A DNA stretch of 38,911 nucleotides, taken from positions 1 to 38,911 of the IMG/VR virus record IMGVR_UViG_3300018426_000059. One strand, given 5' to 3'. Position 1 is the first letter of the stretch; each line of letters opens with the position of its first letter. Positions 23,612 to 33,000 of the stretch are shown piece by piece. The notes under the pieces were generated by a model. That model was not told where the DNA came from and searched no databases. It saw nothing but the letters and a program-made list of their open reading frames with translations. The position numbers and the translations under genes are program-made. This DNA comes from a virus.

Positions 23612-24119
23612 ATCGTTCCACCACATAGTTTCTGTATTGAAAATCTGCCTGTGCGACTGGTGGGGCCGACTCTGTTGCAGATGTTGTTAATGGGATATCT
23701 CCAATAGAGATTGGAAATGCATCTTTAAATGTGACTCTTATAATTGGTTGCTCTTGATTATTATTTACAAGAATTGTAAGGTCATCAAATACAGACTTTA
23801 AGTTAATTCTTTTTGCGTTTTGAAAGCTTCCATATTGTTGAAAATTTTCTGGAAATCCAAGAGCGGTAATCCAGTCATAAACTTCCAACCAGTTTTTCAT
23901 ATCTTCATCTACTGTAAATGAAATACCCAAAGGAGAATATACTAACTTATCTCCTGGCTCTTTTCTTGCAACGAAAGGAGTTTCTGCAATTGCTTCTCCT
24001 AACTGTATGCCAGGCAAAGTTAATTCTTGTACATATGGGCCCAATGATGGACATATATTACTATTAAATGTAAAGTTTTGTGTATTTAAAAAATTTACAG
24101 AATTTGATACAAGATCCAT
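23607..24119 (-). CDS. 3: Tail terminator gp3
   Basis: Tail-completion protein that caps the tube and sheath at the head-proximal end. Length 170 residues (T4: 176). The signature ISFTVDEDMKNWLEVYDWI lines up with the VDEELKSW..MYEWM region of T4 gp3. ELTLPGIQLGEAIAETPF and LVYSPLGISF match the strands of the tube-like fold that gp3 shares with gp19. Position directly after gp23 is usual in marine T4-like phages and differs from T4. It lies between the gp23 terminator (24151-24177) and uvsY, with its own late-like motif at 24141-24148 and GGAG eight bases before the ATG. Confidence 0.88.
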   Translation of the reverse strand: MDLVSNSVNFLNTQNFTFNSNICPSLGPYVQELTLPGIQLGEAIAETPFVARKEPGDKLVYSPLGISFTVDEDMKNWLEVYDWITALGFPENFQQYGSFQNAKRINLKSVFDDLTILVNNNQEQPIIRVTFKDAFPISIGDIPLTTSATESAPPVAQADFQYRNYVVERL

Positions 24120-24140
24120 TGTAATCTCCTTTTCACCTAA

Positions 24141-24148
24141 TATTTATG
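24141..24148 (-). promoter_or_regulatory. Late-promoter-like motif before gp3 (CATAAATA)
   Basis: Seven of eight bases match TATAAATA, 22 bases before the gp3 ATG and directly after the terminator of gp23. Termination followed at once by a fresh late start explains how gp3 can be set at a level different from gp23. Confidence 0.5.
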
Positions 24149-24150
24149 CC

Positions 24151-24177
24151 AAAAAAAGGGGGAGTAAAACTCCCCCT
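24151..24177 (-). terminator. Rho-independent terminator after gp23
   Basis: On the minus strand a nine-base-pair GC-rich stem (AGGGGGAGT with ACTCCCCCT) closes a TTT loop and is followed by seven T (24151-24157). It lies 28 bases after the gp23 stop and is the clearest terminator in the window. Confidence 0.92.
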
Positions 24178-24204
24178 AAGTACTATCAATCTATTTTATA
24201 GTTA

Positions 24205-25584
24205 TTATACAGAATTGATATTGTCTACACGGAAGATTCTGTAGTAGGTATTTGCACGAGCTGTAAGAGCACCGCTACCAACTGTTGTACCTTCTGCATA
24301 TGGGTTAGCAACCAATCCATAACGAGTCTTGAACCCGATTTTTGGTTGGAAACTGTTCTCACCAACCGCACGAACCATCTGAAGTGGAACATATGGGCAA
24401 TAGAAGAATCCAGCGTCATATGGAGATGTACCTCTGAATCCAACCATTACGAAGTCGGTGTTGTTTGCAGACGAGAAGTATGGGTCAATGTATACTTTGA
24501 AACGTCCGTTAAGTGTTCCAGCAAATGTCGAACCAGTGTCATCAACATTCAAACCTGTTGACATTTGTGGGTTGTAGTCAAGAAGACCTGCCATTGCAAG
24601 TGCGGAAGCAACGTCTGAAGAACAAACGATTACGTTACCCTTACCACGGCGAGTTTCTTTAGCAATTGTGTTTGCTTCTCTCTCAATGTGGAACATAAGT
24701 CCTTTGAACTTCTCAACAGACCAACGTCCGTCAGCGTCTGTTGCAAGGTCATAAACACCTGTGTTAGTTACTTGAGACTGAGCACCAAGTTTTGCGATAC
24801 CGTACATTGTACGAAGAACTTCACGGTTAATTTCTGCAGTGATTTCTGTAGAAAGAATTGTTGAAAGTTCTGCTTCTGCATCAAGTCCATGAACTGCTTT
24901 CAAGTCTTGTGAAAGTTCAGTTGTGTACTCAGCTTTCAATGCTCTTGTTTTCGCAGTTACTGATACTCTCTCAATTGAGAATGCCATTTGGTTGAAGTGA
25001 CCGTCTGCAGTCATTGTAGAACCGTTACCTAACAATTCACCCTGTGCAGTTGCACCAGCGACACCAGTTGTTACTGTTGAACCAGTTTCATCCAATGCAC
25101 CAGTAGCAATAACAGCACCAGCAAATGGATCTGTACCTGAGTGATTTGGTCCTGCAACATCACCAGAAAACTCTGTGTTAGCTTCATCGAATGATGCTTC
25201 TGTACCAGTCTGAGAAGAATAACGTGAACGCATCGCAAAGATAAGTCCAGTTGGTCCTGTCATTGGTTGTACACCACAAAGGTCATATGCCATTAGGTTT
25301 GGTGCAGTTCTACGAAGCATCGAAATGATGACTGGGTCTGCATACTGGATATTACCAGAAGCAGCACCTGTAGGTGCAACACTTGTTGGTGTTTCGTTAA
25401 GTTGATCCAAAGAAGAACGTCCTAAGGCGTTTTCCTTGATTGTGGCTTGTTCTGTATTCTCAAGAAGAATAGCAGTTACTGCCTTTCTGTATGGGTCTGT
25501 AATCTCGGCATGTTCACCATGGTCAAGAACAGGTGCCCACTTTTCTTTTAACTGTTGAACAAAGTTCTCGTTATAGTCGTGCAT
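24205..25584 (-). CDS. 23: Major capsid protein gp23
   Basis: Main shell protein of the T4-type head (HK97 fold), 459 residues (T4: 521). Around residues 83-110, YADPVIISMLRRTAPNLMAYD and CGVQPMTGPTGLIFAMRSRY are the strongly conserved gp23 core. The prohead protease gp21 cuts T4 gp23 after Glu65 at an (L/I)xE site; here LNE ends at residue 64, leaving TPTSVAPTG as the mature N-terminus. The C-terminal part (GTSPYDAGFFYCPYVPLQ, FQPKIGFKTRYGL) is also typical. AAGGAG lies eight bases before the ATG, a perfect late motif 40 bases before it, and a strong terminator follows, so gp23 has its own highly expressed transcript. gp24 is not in this window. Confidence 0.97.
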   Translation of the reverse strand: MHDYNENFVQQLKEKWAPVLDHGEHAEITDPYRKAVTAILLENTEQATIKENALGRSSLDQLNETPTSVAPTGAASGNIQYADPVIISMLRRTAPNLMAYDLCGVQPMTGPTGLIFAMRSRYSSQTGTEASFDEANTEFSGDVAGPNHSGTDPFAGAVIATGALDETGSTVTTGVAGATAQGELLGNGSTMTADGHFNQMAFSIERVSVTAKTRALKAEYTTELSQDLKAVHGLDAEAELSTILSTEITAEINREVLRTMYGIAKLGAQSQVTNTGVYDLATDADGRWSVEKFKGLMFHIEREANTIAKETRRGKGNVIVCSSDVASALAMAGLLDYNPQMSTGLNVDDTGSTFAGTLNGRFKVYIDPYFSSANNTDFVMVGFRGTSPYDAGFFYCPYVPLQMVRAVGENSFQPKIGFKTRYGLVANPYAEGTTVGSGALTARANTYYRIFRVDNINSV

Positions 25585-25623
25585 TTTTTTCTCCTTAAAT
25601 AGATAATGTTTGTTCTATAATAT

Positions 25624-25631
25624 TATTTATA
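25624..25631 (-). promoter_or_regulatory. T4-type late promoter before gp23
   Basis: Perfect TATAAATA on the minus strand, 40 bases before the gp23 ATG, in the 52-base gap after gp22. It is followed by a strong ribosome binding site (AAGGAG). Confidence 0.75.
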
Positions 25632-25636
25632 AAATT

Positions 25637-26767
25637 TTAATCTTTAGGTTTATTTAGTGCTCTCGCATAAATATCCATAACCGATTGAAATTTATTTTCC
25701 TCTTTAACCACTGGCGAATCCTCTACAGAAGTTTCTAATGCACTCTCAGCGAGAATACTTTCGCTTTCCACACTTGTTTCAGATGGAAAATAATTATCTC
25801 TGATCAATGTAATCTTATTTCTCATATCATCGGCGTTCACGAAATCAACACTTTCAGAAAGTGTTCTTACTTTTTCAACCTGTGAAACTGTAAGACCTTC
25901 TGTTACATCCTTTAGAATGATCTCGGTCTCTAGAGATTCAATTTTCTTTGTCAATTCGATATTTTTTTGAACTGACTCATCTAATTTTGTCTCTTTTTCC
26001 TCAAGAGAAGATAACGCATCCCCATAAAGGTCAATTTTATCTTCTGGCACATCAACATAATTTTCCTCAAACAGAGTTTTGAGTCCTGACATGAAGTTTT
26101 CCATAACTTCTAATTTCAGTTTGTTTTCAACGGCGAGTTTATTTTCTTCAACCCACTCTTTAGCGACATAAGTAAGATACTCATTCACTTTTTCTGAAAT
26201 ATCTTCACGGATATGAGAAACTTCCTCATGAAGTTCTTTTTCATAATCTTCATACATTTTTTCCAACTGTTCGTTTACTTTAGCAACTACAGCTGCTTCG
26301 AAAATGGTTTTAACTTGTGACTGGAACTCTTCAGTAAGTTCTTGTCCAGCAAGCATTGCATCGACATCTTCTTTTACATCGATATCTTCTTTGGCGACTT
26401 TGTAAGATGCATTCATTTTTTTCTTAGGAGATTCTTTGACTTCTTCTTCGTCTTCATCATCCTCTTCATCATCTGCCATTTCTTTCTTAGATGATTTAGA
26501 CTCTGCGACTTCATCTTCGTCTTCTTCTTCTTCATCATCTGCCATTTCTTTCTTAGAAGATTTAGACTCTTTCTTTACTGATTCCTCAGCTTCGTCCTCT
26601 TCTTCTTCGTCTTCATGGGCATCCTCTTTTTTAGAAGCTTTTGCCTCAGTGACATTTTCTTGATCTTCTTGAAGGTCGTCAATTAGTTCTTCAACCTGAG
26701 AATCAATCTCTTCGGCTTCAGAAGCAACAACTTCTTCAATCATATCTTCGTTTTTTAAATCTTCCAT
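25637..26767 (-). CDS. 22: Prohead scaffold protein gp22
   Basis: Major internal scaffold of the prohead, removed by gp21 during maturation. Length 376 residues, longer than T4 gp22 (269). The first 130 residues are extremely acidic with Ser/Lys patches (SKSSKKEMADDEEEEDEDE) and contain an in-frame tandem repeat of 22 residues. The middle (about 130-310) is a long helical, coiled-coil-like region (AAVVAKVNEQLEKMYEDYEKEL, LHEEVSHIREDISEKVNEYL), typical of phage scaffolds. The C-terminus ends SVMDIYARALNKPKD. It lies between protease gp21 and capsid gp23, the T4 order. Its own late motif lies 32 bases upstream, with AAGGAG eight bases before the ATG. Confidence 0.88.
   Translation of the reverse strand: MEDLKNEDMIEEVVASEAEEIDSQVEELIDDLQEDQENVTEAKASKKEDAHEDEEEEDEAEESVKKESKSSKKEMADDEEEEDEDEVAESKSSKKEMADDEEDDEDEEEVKESPKKKMNASYKVAKEDIDVKEDVDAMLAGQELTEEFQSQVKTIFEAAVVAKVNEQLEKMYEDYEKELHEEVSHIREDISEKVNEYLTYVAKEWVEENKLAVENKLKLEVMENFMSGLKTLFEENYVDVPEDKIDLYGDALSSLEEKETKLDESVQKNIELTKKIESLETEIILKDVTEGLTVSQVEKVRTLSESVDFVNADDMRNKITLIRDNYFPSETSVESESILAESALETSVEDSPVVKEENKFQSVMDIYARALNKPKD
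26463..26570 (-). repeat. In-frame tandem repeat inside gp22
   Basis: Two 42-base copies (26463-26504 and 26529-26570) differ at one base and are offset by 66 bases, that is 22 codons. They encode the repeated peptide SKSSKKEMADDEE within the acidic N-terminal region of the scaffold. The near-identity at DNA level indicates a recent duplication. Confidence 0.85.
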
Positions 26768-26798
26768 TTTGTTTCTCCTTAGAGTTTTAATTTATATT

Positions 26799-26806
26799 TA
26801 TTTATA
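26799..26806 (-). promoter_or_regulatory. T4-type late promoter before gp22
   Basis: Perfect TATAAATA on the minus strand, 32 bases before the gp22 ATG, in the 43-base gap after gp21. The motif is followed by a second AT-rich TATAAAT run. Confidence 0.7.
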
Positions 26807-26810
26807 ATAT

Positions 26811-27446
26811 TTAAAGTTTTGACACAAAATCTTTGAAAACTCTCAGTTTTGTTTCTTCTAATTGTTGCCTTTTGGCCTTTTTGAGAGAGTCTTGGTATTC
26901 TGCAATTTGAGCTTCTCTAATAATACCGTTGTCCCAAACCCACTCTCTACCTTCCATAATACCCTCTACAAATGCATTGGGCGCAGAAGGGTCTGCAACG
27001 ATGTCTGCGGCGGTTGCAAGATAAAAATCATCTTGAACAACATTTGCACCACCAGACTGTTTTACACTACCCATACCTCTAGAAGAAACACCTAAAGATG
27101 CACCTTCTTTAATAAGGTTATTAACGATAGCACCATAAGGAGTGTCTGTCATAATTTTTGCTTTGCCAACAAAATTATCACCATCTCTCTTAAGCTCTTT
27201 AATCATATGGGAAACTCTTTCCAGATTGATAGTCGGGCCTTCTGGGTGTCCAAGTTCTCCAAATGCTCTATTTTTTTGAATGTAGTTTTCGTTATATCTC
27301 TCAACTTCTCTTTCGAGAACTTCTGTGGGATACACTCTACCATTTCTATTTTTGACATTTGATTGTAAGAAAATACCTTCAATAAAAAGGTCTTTTCCTT
27401 TGGATTCTACCAGAATGTCTTCAACTACTTCTGTAATTAGTTTCAT
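26811..27446 (-). CDS. 21: Prohead core protease gp21
   Basis: Serine protease that matures the head by cutting gp22, gp23 and core proteins at (L/I)xE sites. Length 211 residues (T4: 212). Catalytic residues of the herpesvirus-assemblin-like fold are visible: H67 in FGELGHPEGPT and S121/S122 in ASLGVSSRGMGS. GIFLQSNVKNRNGRVYP near residue 25 is also typical of the family. The start overlaps the gp68-like gene by four bases, with AGGACAGGAC before the ATG. The C-terminal 40 residues are a charged helix likely removed on self-activation. Confidence 0.94.
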   Translation of the reverse strand: MKLITEVVEDILVESKGKDLFIEGIFLQSNVKNRNGRVYPTEVLEREVERYNENYIQKNRAFGELGHPEGPTINLERVSHMIKELKRDGDNFVGKAKIMTDTPYGAIVNNLIKEGASLGVSSRGMGSVKQSGGANVVQDDFYLATAADIVADPSAPNAFVEGIMEGREWVWDNGIIREAQIAEYQDSLKKAKRQQLEETKLRVFKDFVSKL

Positions 27447-27709
27447 AGTCCTGTCCTTCTTTGAAGTGATCTTCTTCTACGGAGATTTGCAACATTAACC
27501 TTGCCTTTTCTTTTTCTTGCGGAACGAGTGTTTCTAATACTCATTTTTCGCATATCGCCTGGATTAATCTTGATCTCTCTCTTGTTAATTACTTTATAAC
27601 CGGCCTTATCAGACACATATTTAATTTTTCTCTTACCTTTTCTAATGACTATTTTTCTTTTAACAGCTTCATCTAAGTCATCTTCCAAGAATTCTAAAAA
27701 AGAATGCAT
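27443..27709 (-). CDS. gp68-like prohead core protein
   Basis: Very basic 88-residue protein between the gp67-like gene and protease gp21, the T4 position of gp68 (141 residues in T4). It starts MHSFLEFLEDDLDEAVKRK; the rest is dominated by Lys and Arg (KIVIRKGKRKIKY, SIRNTRSARKRKGK, NLRRRRSLQRR). The acidic start followed by KRKIVIRKGKRK resembles small core proteins next to gp21 in other marine T4-like phages. Identity is assigned mainly from position. A basic protein here could bind DNA or balance the acidic scaffold gp22. AAAGGG lies about eight bases before the ATG. Confidence 0.6.
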   Translation of the reverse strand: MHSFLEFLEDDLDEAVKRKIVIRKGKRKIKYVSDKAGYKVINKREIKINPGDMRKMSIRNTRSARKRKGKVNVANLRRRRSLQRRTGL

Positions 27710-27726
27710 CTTTTAAACCCTTTTAA

Positions 27727-27734
27727 TATTTATT
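27727..27734 (-). promoter_or_regulatory. Late-promoter-like motif before the gp68-like gene (AATAAATA)
   Basis: Seven of eight bases match TATAAATA on the minus strand. It overlaps the end of the gp67-like gene and lies 18 bases before the next ATG, closer than in the other cases, so it may be fortuitous. Confidence 0.3.
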
Positions 27735-27933
27735 CTTCACTTTCAACATCACTATGCGCTGGATTATTAAACATTGTTTTTGCAAAATCCTGCTTGTAAT
27801 TGTCGATTTCTTCCTGTCTCTTTGCATCAAGTACTGATTTAATATTATCAGCAACAACGGACGCTTTGCCTAAAACAGAATTGTCTACAATATCTATTGT
27901 TTTATTATTTATATTATCTTCATTCTCTGTCAT
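27730..27933 (-). CDS. gp67-like prohead core protein
   Basis: Acidic 67-residue protein directly after portal gp20, the T4 position of gp67 (80 residues, acidic, helical). Sequence features: Asn/Asp-rich start (MTENEDNINNKTIDIVDN), a helix (SVVADNIKSVLDAKRQEEIDNY) and an acidic end (HSDVESEE). Similarity to T4 gp67 is not evident residue by residue; the call rests on position, size and composition. In T4, gp67 shapes the prohead core and is cut by gp21. Its ATG follows the gp20 gene with no gap: it reads on from portal translation. Confidence 0.6.
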   Translation of the reverse strand: MTENEDNINNKTIDIVDNSVLGKASVVADNIKSVLDAKRQEEIDNYKQDFAKTMFNNPAHSDVESEE

Positions 27934-29436
27934 TTAAAAACCCTCATCTTCTTTTGGTTTACCAAAAAGCGGATCATCCGCCTCTTTCGTAATTTCATCT
28001 TTCATATTTTTAATTTCGTCATCACTGAGTTTTAGAATGTTTCTCTGCACCCAAGTATTAGAGTAGTATTTACCGATTTGATCTGCCATCTCACCAGCAA
28101 GTGTAATTCTATCTCTAATCATTTCAGAATTTTTAATTTCTGAATAATATGAATCTTGTGTAAAATCAAAAATCAATTCTTGTGATATTGATTTCCACTC
28201 TTCTGATGTAATCACACCTTTCAAAATCAATTGTGTCTTAAGTAAGTCTAAAAATAAATTACTAAATTGATTTCTAAGTCTAACGATAAATCTGTTAAAT
28301 TTATATTCATCTCTAGAAATTTCTGTCGCTCTTCCCAATGCAAGAGACTGATCTGGTTCTAATCTAGATGCAGGAACATTTAAAGATTTATATAACTTTT
28401 TCTGGAAGTATAGTACATCTTCCATCTCCCCAAGATTTGTTCCGCCAGGCAGAGTCTCAATTTCTGTACCCCTACCACCTTCTCTTCTAGGGAACCAAAA
28501 ATCTTCCAACATAGACATATGTTTGCGTTCATCCTTAATTTCACCAGTAGATGAATCATACGCAACTTTATTCTTATATCTATTCATAATGTCGGCGATA
28601 TATTGTTCCGCCTTCACTTTGGGAAGATTGCCAACATCAATGTAGAAAACTCTTCTTTCTGGTGCTCTTGTCCATCTGTATATTACTACAGAATCTTCCA
28701 CCATTTTTAGTTGGTTCAATGCCTTGATTGCTTTATGTAGATACCCAATTGTATAATTTCTTTTAGCGTCTTTTAGTCCAGAACTCACATATGCAATCGC
28801 ATCAGGAGAAATGGGAATGCCTGTGGTTTTATCTGCACCATTAATGACACCCTTTTCATTATACAAATAAAATTCTTTTACTGATTTGATTAATGTTGGC
28901 CCACCAGGCTTTTCGTCCTTTTCTACTTCTTTAACTTTTTTGATAGTGCGTGGGTCAATTTTTCTGAGTTCTTTGATACCTTCTTTTGGTTTATTTTCAT
29001 CAATAATGATATGGAAATAAAGTCTTCCATCTATATACCAAGAACGAAAGATATCGTATCCTTGATTTTTAAAATCAAGAATATTTAAAACGTTATTGAA
29101 TTCTTCTGTGATTTTATTTTTTACAGTTTCTGTTTGCTCAAGATTTTTAGTTAATAATTTAACTGGATAATCATCCGTTTCATTAACTATTGCTTCAGAA
29201 ACAATATCGTCAATCGCAACCTCGACTTCTGGATAGATTGACATATCTCTATATCTATCGATAAGTTCTTGATCGCTTCTTGCGGTATTTTCTAAATTTA
29301 AAAATGTGCTGTAAAAATTTGAAGAAACTTCTAGAGAGTCTTCATCATTCGCCCCACTTGGTGGGACGAATGATTTAAGATTTTTGTTTTCCTCTCCAGT
29401 CTTTAGAAGAGTGAAGCCAAATAATTTAATTTCCAT
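27934..29436 (-). CDS. 20: Portal protein gp20
   Basis: Dodecameric portal at the head vertex: head-assembly initiator, DNA entry channel and docking site for the terminase. Length 500 residues (T4: 524). Conserved portal segments: DQELIDRYRDMSIYPEVEVAIDDIVSEAIV (about 58-87), FHIIIDENKPKEGIKELRKIDPRTIKKV, YRWTRAPERRVFYIDVGNLPK and the PGGTNLGEMEDVLYFQKKLYKSLNVPASRL segment. The C-terminal helices (FNRFIVRLRNQFSNLFLDLLK) form the clip and crown side. It sits between gp19 and the core proteins, as in T4. Only an imperfect late-like AAATAATT run precedes it and no good ribosome binding site is visible, so it is probably read through from gp19. Confidence 0.95.
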   Translation of the reverse strand: MEIKLFGFTLLKTGEENKNLKSFVPPSGANDEDSLEVSSNFYSTFLNLENTARSDQELIDRYRDMSIYPEVEVAIDDIVSEAIVNETDDYPVKLLTKNLEQTETVKNKITEEFNNVLNILDFKNQGYDIFRSWYIDGRLYFHIIIDENKPKEGIKELRKIDPRTIKKVKEVEKDEKPGGPTLIKSVKEFYLYNEKGVINGADKTTGIPISPDAIAYVSSGLKDAKRNYTIGYLHKAIKALNQLKMVEDSVVIYRWTRAPERRVFYIDVGNLPKVKAEQYIADIMNRYKNKVAYDSSTGEIKDERKHMSMLEDFWFPRREGGRGTEIETLPGGTNLGEMEDVLYFQKKLYKSLNVPASRLEPDQSLALGRATEISRDEYKFNRFIVRLRNQFSNLFLDLLKTQLILKGVITSEEWKSISQELIFDFTQDSYYSEIKNSEMIRDRITLAGEMADQIGKYYSNTWVQRNILKLSDDEIKNMKDEITKEADDPLFGKPKEDEGF

Positions 29437-29464
29437 ACTATATCCAACTCTTTAATTATTTAAA

Positions 29465-30013
29465 TTAAGAAGTTACAACGTTATCGTGCTGCCAATAGTC
29501 ATATGCGAATGTTGCTGTAAATTCTTCCAACTGATCGTTTGCGTCCCAAGAAAGTTCTACTGCACCTAGTTCAGTTGGGAATAATCCTCTGAACTCATAG
29601 CGAGCGATAACACTTCCTTGTCCATCCTTACCGTAGTGTTCTACAAATGCGTTTGATTTGTAGGCGGCAAGAGAATTTGATGCAAACTGTTGTGTATTCA
29701 AGTTATGCTGATTGATTGCGTTCATCCACTGTTCTAATGAATTTCTTACTGCAAACTCTTCAGTATTAATTACTGTAACAGTCCATGGTTCAAATGTTCT
29801 ATTACCAGCAACCCTTACCTGTCTACCAAAGTAAGGGACATCAATCTGAGCGATTGTTGCTGAAGGAATCTGAGCAGCCCTTACAACGAATGCAAGTTCT
29901 GTTGGGGCGGCAGCACCTACCCCAGCAGGAAAATTCATTCTAACTCTAAATAAGTTAGGACGAGCGCCACCATCTGCAAAGTTTGACTTAAATTGTTCTA
30001 TGTTGAATGCCAT
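29465..30013 (-). CDS. 19: Tail tube protein gp19
   Basis: Subunit of the inner tail tube through which DNA passes. Length 182 residues (T4: 163). It starts MAFNIEQFKSNFADGGARPNLFRVRM, the usual T4-like tube opening. PYFGRQVRVAGNRTFEPWTVTVINTEEFAVRNSLEQWMNAI is the core of the tube fold. The end, LSWDANDQLEEFTATFAYDYW, matches the strand that closes the ring. A perfect late motif (30040-30047) lies 27 bases upstream, AGGAG about ten bases before the ATG. Separate promoters for sheath and tube allow similar high expression of both. Confidence 0.95.
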   Translation of the reverse strand: MAFNIEQFKSNFADGGARPNLFRVRMNFPAGVGAAAPTELAFVVRAAQIPSATIAQIDVPYFGRQVRVAGNRTFEPWTVTVINTEEFAVRNSLEQWMNAINQHNLNTQQFASNSLAAYKSNAFVEHYGKDGQGSVIARYEFRGLFPTELGAVELSWDANDQLEEFTATFAYDYWQHDNVVTS

Positions 30014-30039
30014 TGTTTATTTTCTCCTGTTTTCTAATC

Positions 30040-30047
30040 TATTTATA
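30040..30047 (-). promoter_or_regulatory. T4-type late promoter before gp19
   Basis: Perfect TATAAATA on the minus strand, placed directly after the gp18 stop codon and 27 bases before the gp19 ATG. Confidence 0.7.
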
Positions 30048-33000
30048 TTAAACTGCACCAACAATTTCATCAAAATCAACACCAGTTCTAACTGCAACAA
30101 AGTTGAGTTGAATGAAGTTGATCGATCTTGCAGGTTTAATGTAGATGTCACCCACGAATTGATTCTGATCAATCACTTCGGCAGTGTTGTTTGTTTCATC
30201 ACAAACTACTCTGAAGTCGTAAATACCTCTTCTTCCTTGCACTTCACGCAAGAATGGTTCGATGAGAGATGTAAACTGTGATCTAGTGAACTCATCATTG
30301 AACTCAAACAGAGTGAACTTGGCAGCAGCAGCAATAGACTTTTCAAGTACAATAAACAATCTTCTAACATTGATTCTACTAAATGCAGAACTCTTGGTAG
30401 TGAATGTCTTGTCACCAAATAATACTGTTCCCTGTCCAGAGAAGTTAACGACTGGATTGATTGCATTTTTATACAACGAATCTCTGTCTGCTTTGTCTTG
30501 TGTTTGAAGTGTTTTAACAACATTTTTGACATTACCACGGTTAAATCCAGCAGGAGAATACCATGCATCTCTTTCTTGTTCACTTCTAACCATCAAACCA
30601 GCAACATCTCCATTGAATGGAACCCAACGGAACTTGTCAGCGTACTTATCATACTGATATTTATAGTTCGAATCTACAAATGCATAGTTATTTGAACCAA
30701 CACTTCTCCAGAATGCGATTTGTGCATCTGAACTTCTTGCATTTGCATCAGTAACTACATCTGCATATCTTGGAGACAGACATGCAACCGTATCTTTTCT
30801 ATCAGAAGCAACTTGGATAAGTTTTGCAGCTGCAGCTCTTGCAGCATCTACACTAGATGCAATTTCAAGTGCTTCACCAGCAAGTAAGAAGGCGATGTCA
30901 ACATTTTCAGAATCAGCAAATAGATCTGTTCCGTTAGAGAACGCACCAGTAGTAGGTGCAATTCCGTTTCTACCGTTTCCAAACTCTCTTTCAACATATT
31001 GTTCTGCACCAGTTGCGGAACCTGTTGTATTAAGTCTTGCAAAACTTGTCTTTGTTAGTGTAATATCTTGACCCCAATCGGTAGTACCTGTTGGATGGTT
31101 AAGGACATAAACATAATTAGACAAATTATTAATACGGTCAACATAATAGATGTTTGTACCATCTTCTGTCTTACCGTTACTTGCTTTTGACATATTTTCT
31201 AAAACTTCTACTACTGTTTCACCAGCAGGAGACATTTCAGTAACAACGATTGAAATACCTTGTGAATCATTAGTTACTGGGTCAACAGTATTATCATCAG
31301 CATTCGGAGCACCACTAAGAACTGCAGCAATTGATGGTTCGTTGATTACAAAGTTATCATATGAAGATTCGTCTACAAGATAAATTTTGTATCTATTACC
31401 AACGGCACCAGAATCTTTAAATGCAAATTCGTGGCCACTAAATCCAGCATTACCAAACCCAAGTGCGTCAAACGCATCTTTGTTTGGAAGATATACTGTT
31501 GTACTAAATGTATATGTTGTTTCTTCTGGTAAGTTTGTTCTTACAACGATGGCGTCACCACCAGCAGGAGCGGTTGCAAACAAGATTCTTGTTCTATCTC
31601 CAACCAAACTAAATCCATTATTTGTAGCACCTTCTGTGTATGGAACACCATTAACAGTAACCTCTACAGTTTGTGTCGCAGTAACAGCTTGTCCAAGTGT
31701 AAATGAACGTCTTGCAGGAACAGTAATAGTTACTGTTTCACCTGTAAGTGGTGCATTTGAAAGGAAAGTAAAATCTGCACTATTCGCAGCGATACTATAG
31801 TCTGTTGCAGCATATACACCATCAACATCATTTGTTGCAGCGATAGATTGATTTTCTACTGCATATGTACCTGGCGCATTTGACAATGTGAACACAGTTT
31901 GTTGTGCAACATTAATTACAACTTGGTCGTTTGCATCTGCGAACAATTTAATTGCAGTGTTTGCAGGAGCAGCTGCGGTTGCAGTATTTTCAAACTCATC
32001 TGGCATATACCAAACTTTATAAATGTTACCACCAGCGACATTTGGAGAAAGTGTATCTACTGAAATATCAACAGCAGAACCAGCAGTATTTGCTTGGAAG
32101 TCAAAAGTTGCAGAAAGTCCGATTGTTGCAGCATTTACAGATGCAACATAATAAATCGTTCCGTCTGTAAGACCTACTGCGGCACCAGCATTTTCTACAT
32201 ACACAACTGCATCACCAACTTGGAAACCATGGTCTGCGTTATCTAAAGTAACAGTATCGTTTGTGTCAGAAGTCAGTGTAATTCCACCACCATACTTTTG
32301 GAAGAAGTATGCAACGGCGACTCCATCACCATTATATGTTCCTGCATCAGCGATTTCTGCGTCAGAAACTCTGTCGTATACTGGGTAATAAAAACCAGAA
32401 CCAAGATTTGTTGTTGCTGCACCAACTGTAGCACCATCCGCTGAATGGATGTAATATGGCCCAGAGTTTGCAGTTTGTCCAACTGGTGTTTCAAATGTAA
32501 TTGCTTGTCCAGATAGAGAGTAACGTGCTGTTGGAACGAGTCCACCAGAAGTTTCATTTACACCTCTTACGGAAACTTGAACATCTGACCCAGAGAGAAT
32601 GCGAACTGGAGTATCAGTACCAGCTGCGGCGCCGGAACTAGTAACTAGTGCGTTACCAGTATCCTGTCTTGGTAAAAGATAGTTTCCTGCACTATCTGCA
32701 GTTGTATGTAAATCAACACTTGCAGTTGGTGCTGTGGTACTAACTGCATAAGTGAATGCTTGTGCAGATGAACCAAATACTGTATCAGTTGTTGAAGACT
32801 GTCCAGTAAAATTGTCTGTTCTTGCAGTTGCAACTGTTGCAGCGGCAATACCAGATATTGCGTTTTTAATTCTATTTGCGTCATTTGAATCATCATCATT
32901 CGCAACTCTAACAACTTTCAATGAATTTGAATATGAAAGGAAGTTAGCCGCTGTGAACCATGATCTATAGTTGTCTTCAGCTGGATCGCCAAAGTGATAT

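Noticed and set aside
26436-26663. Serine-repeat plus-strand frame in gp22
   Set aside because: It is the complement of GAA/GAT/GAG-rich codons of the acidic scaffold.
31387-31800. Plus-strand open frame of 137 codons inside gp18
   Set aside because: It is the complement of the Thr/Ala-rich sheath insert; low complexity explains its length.
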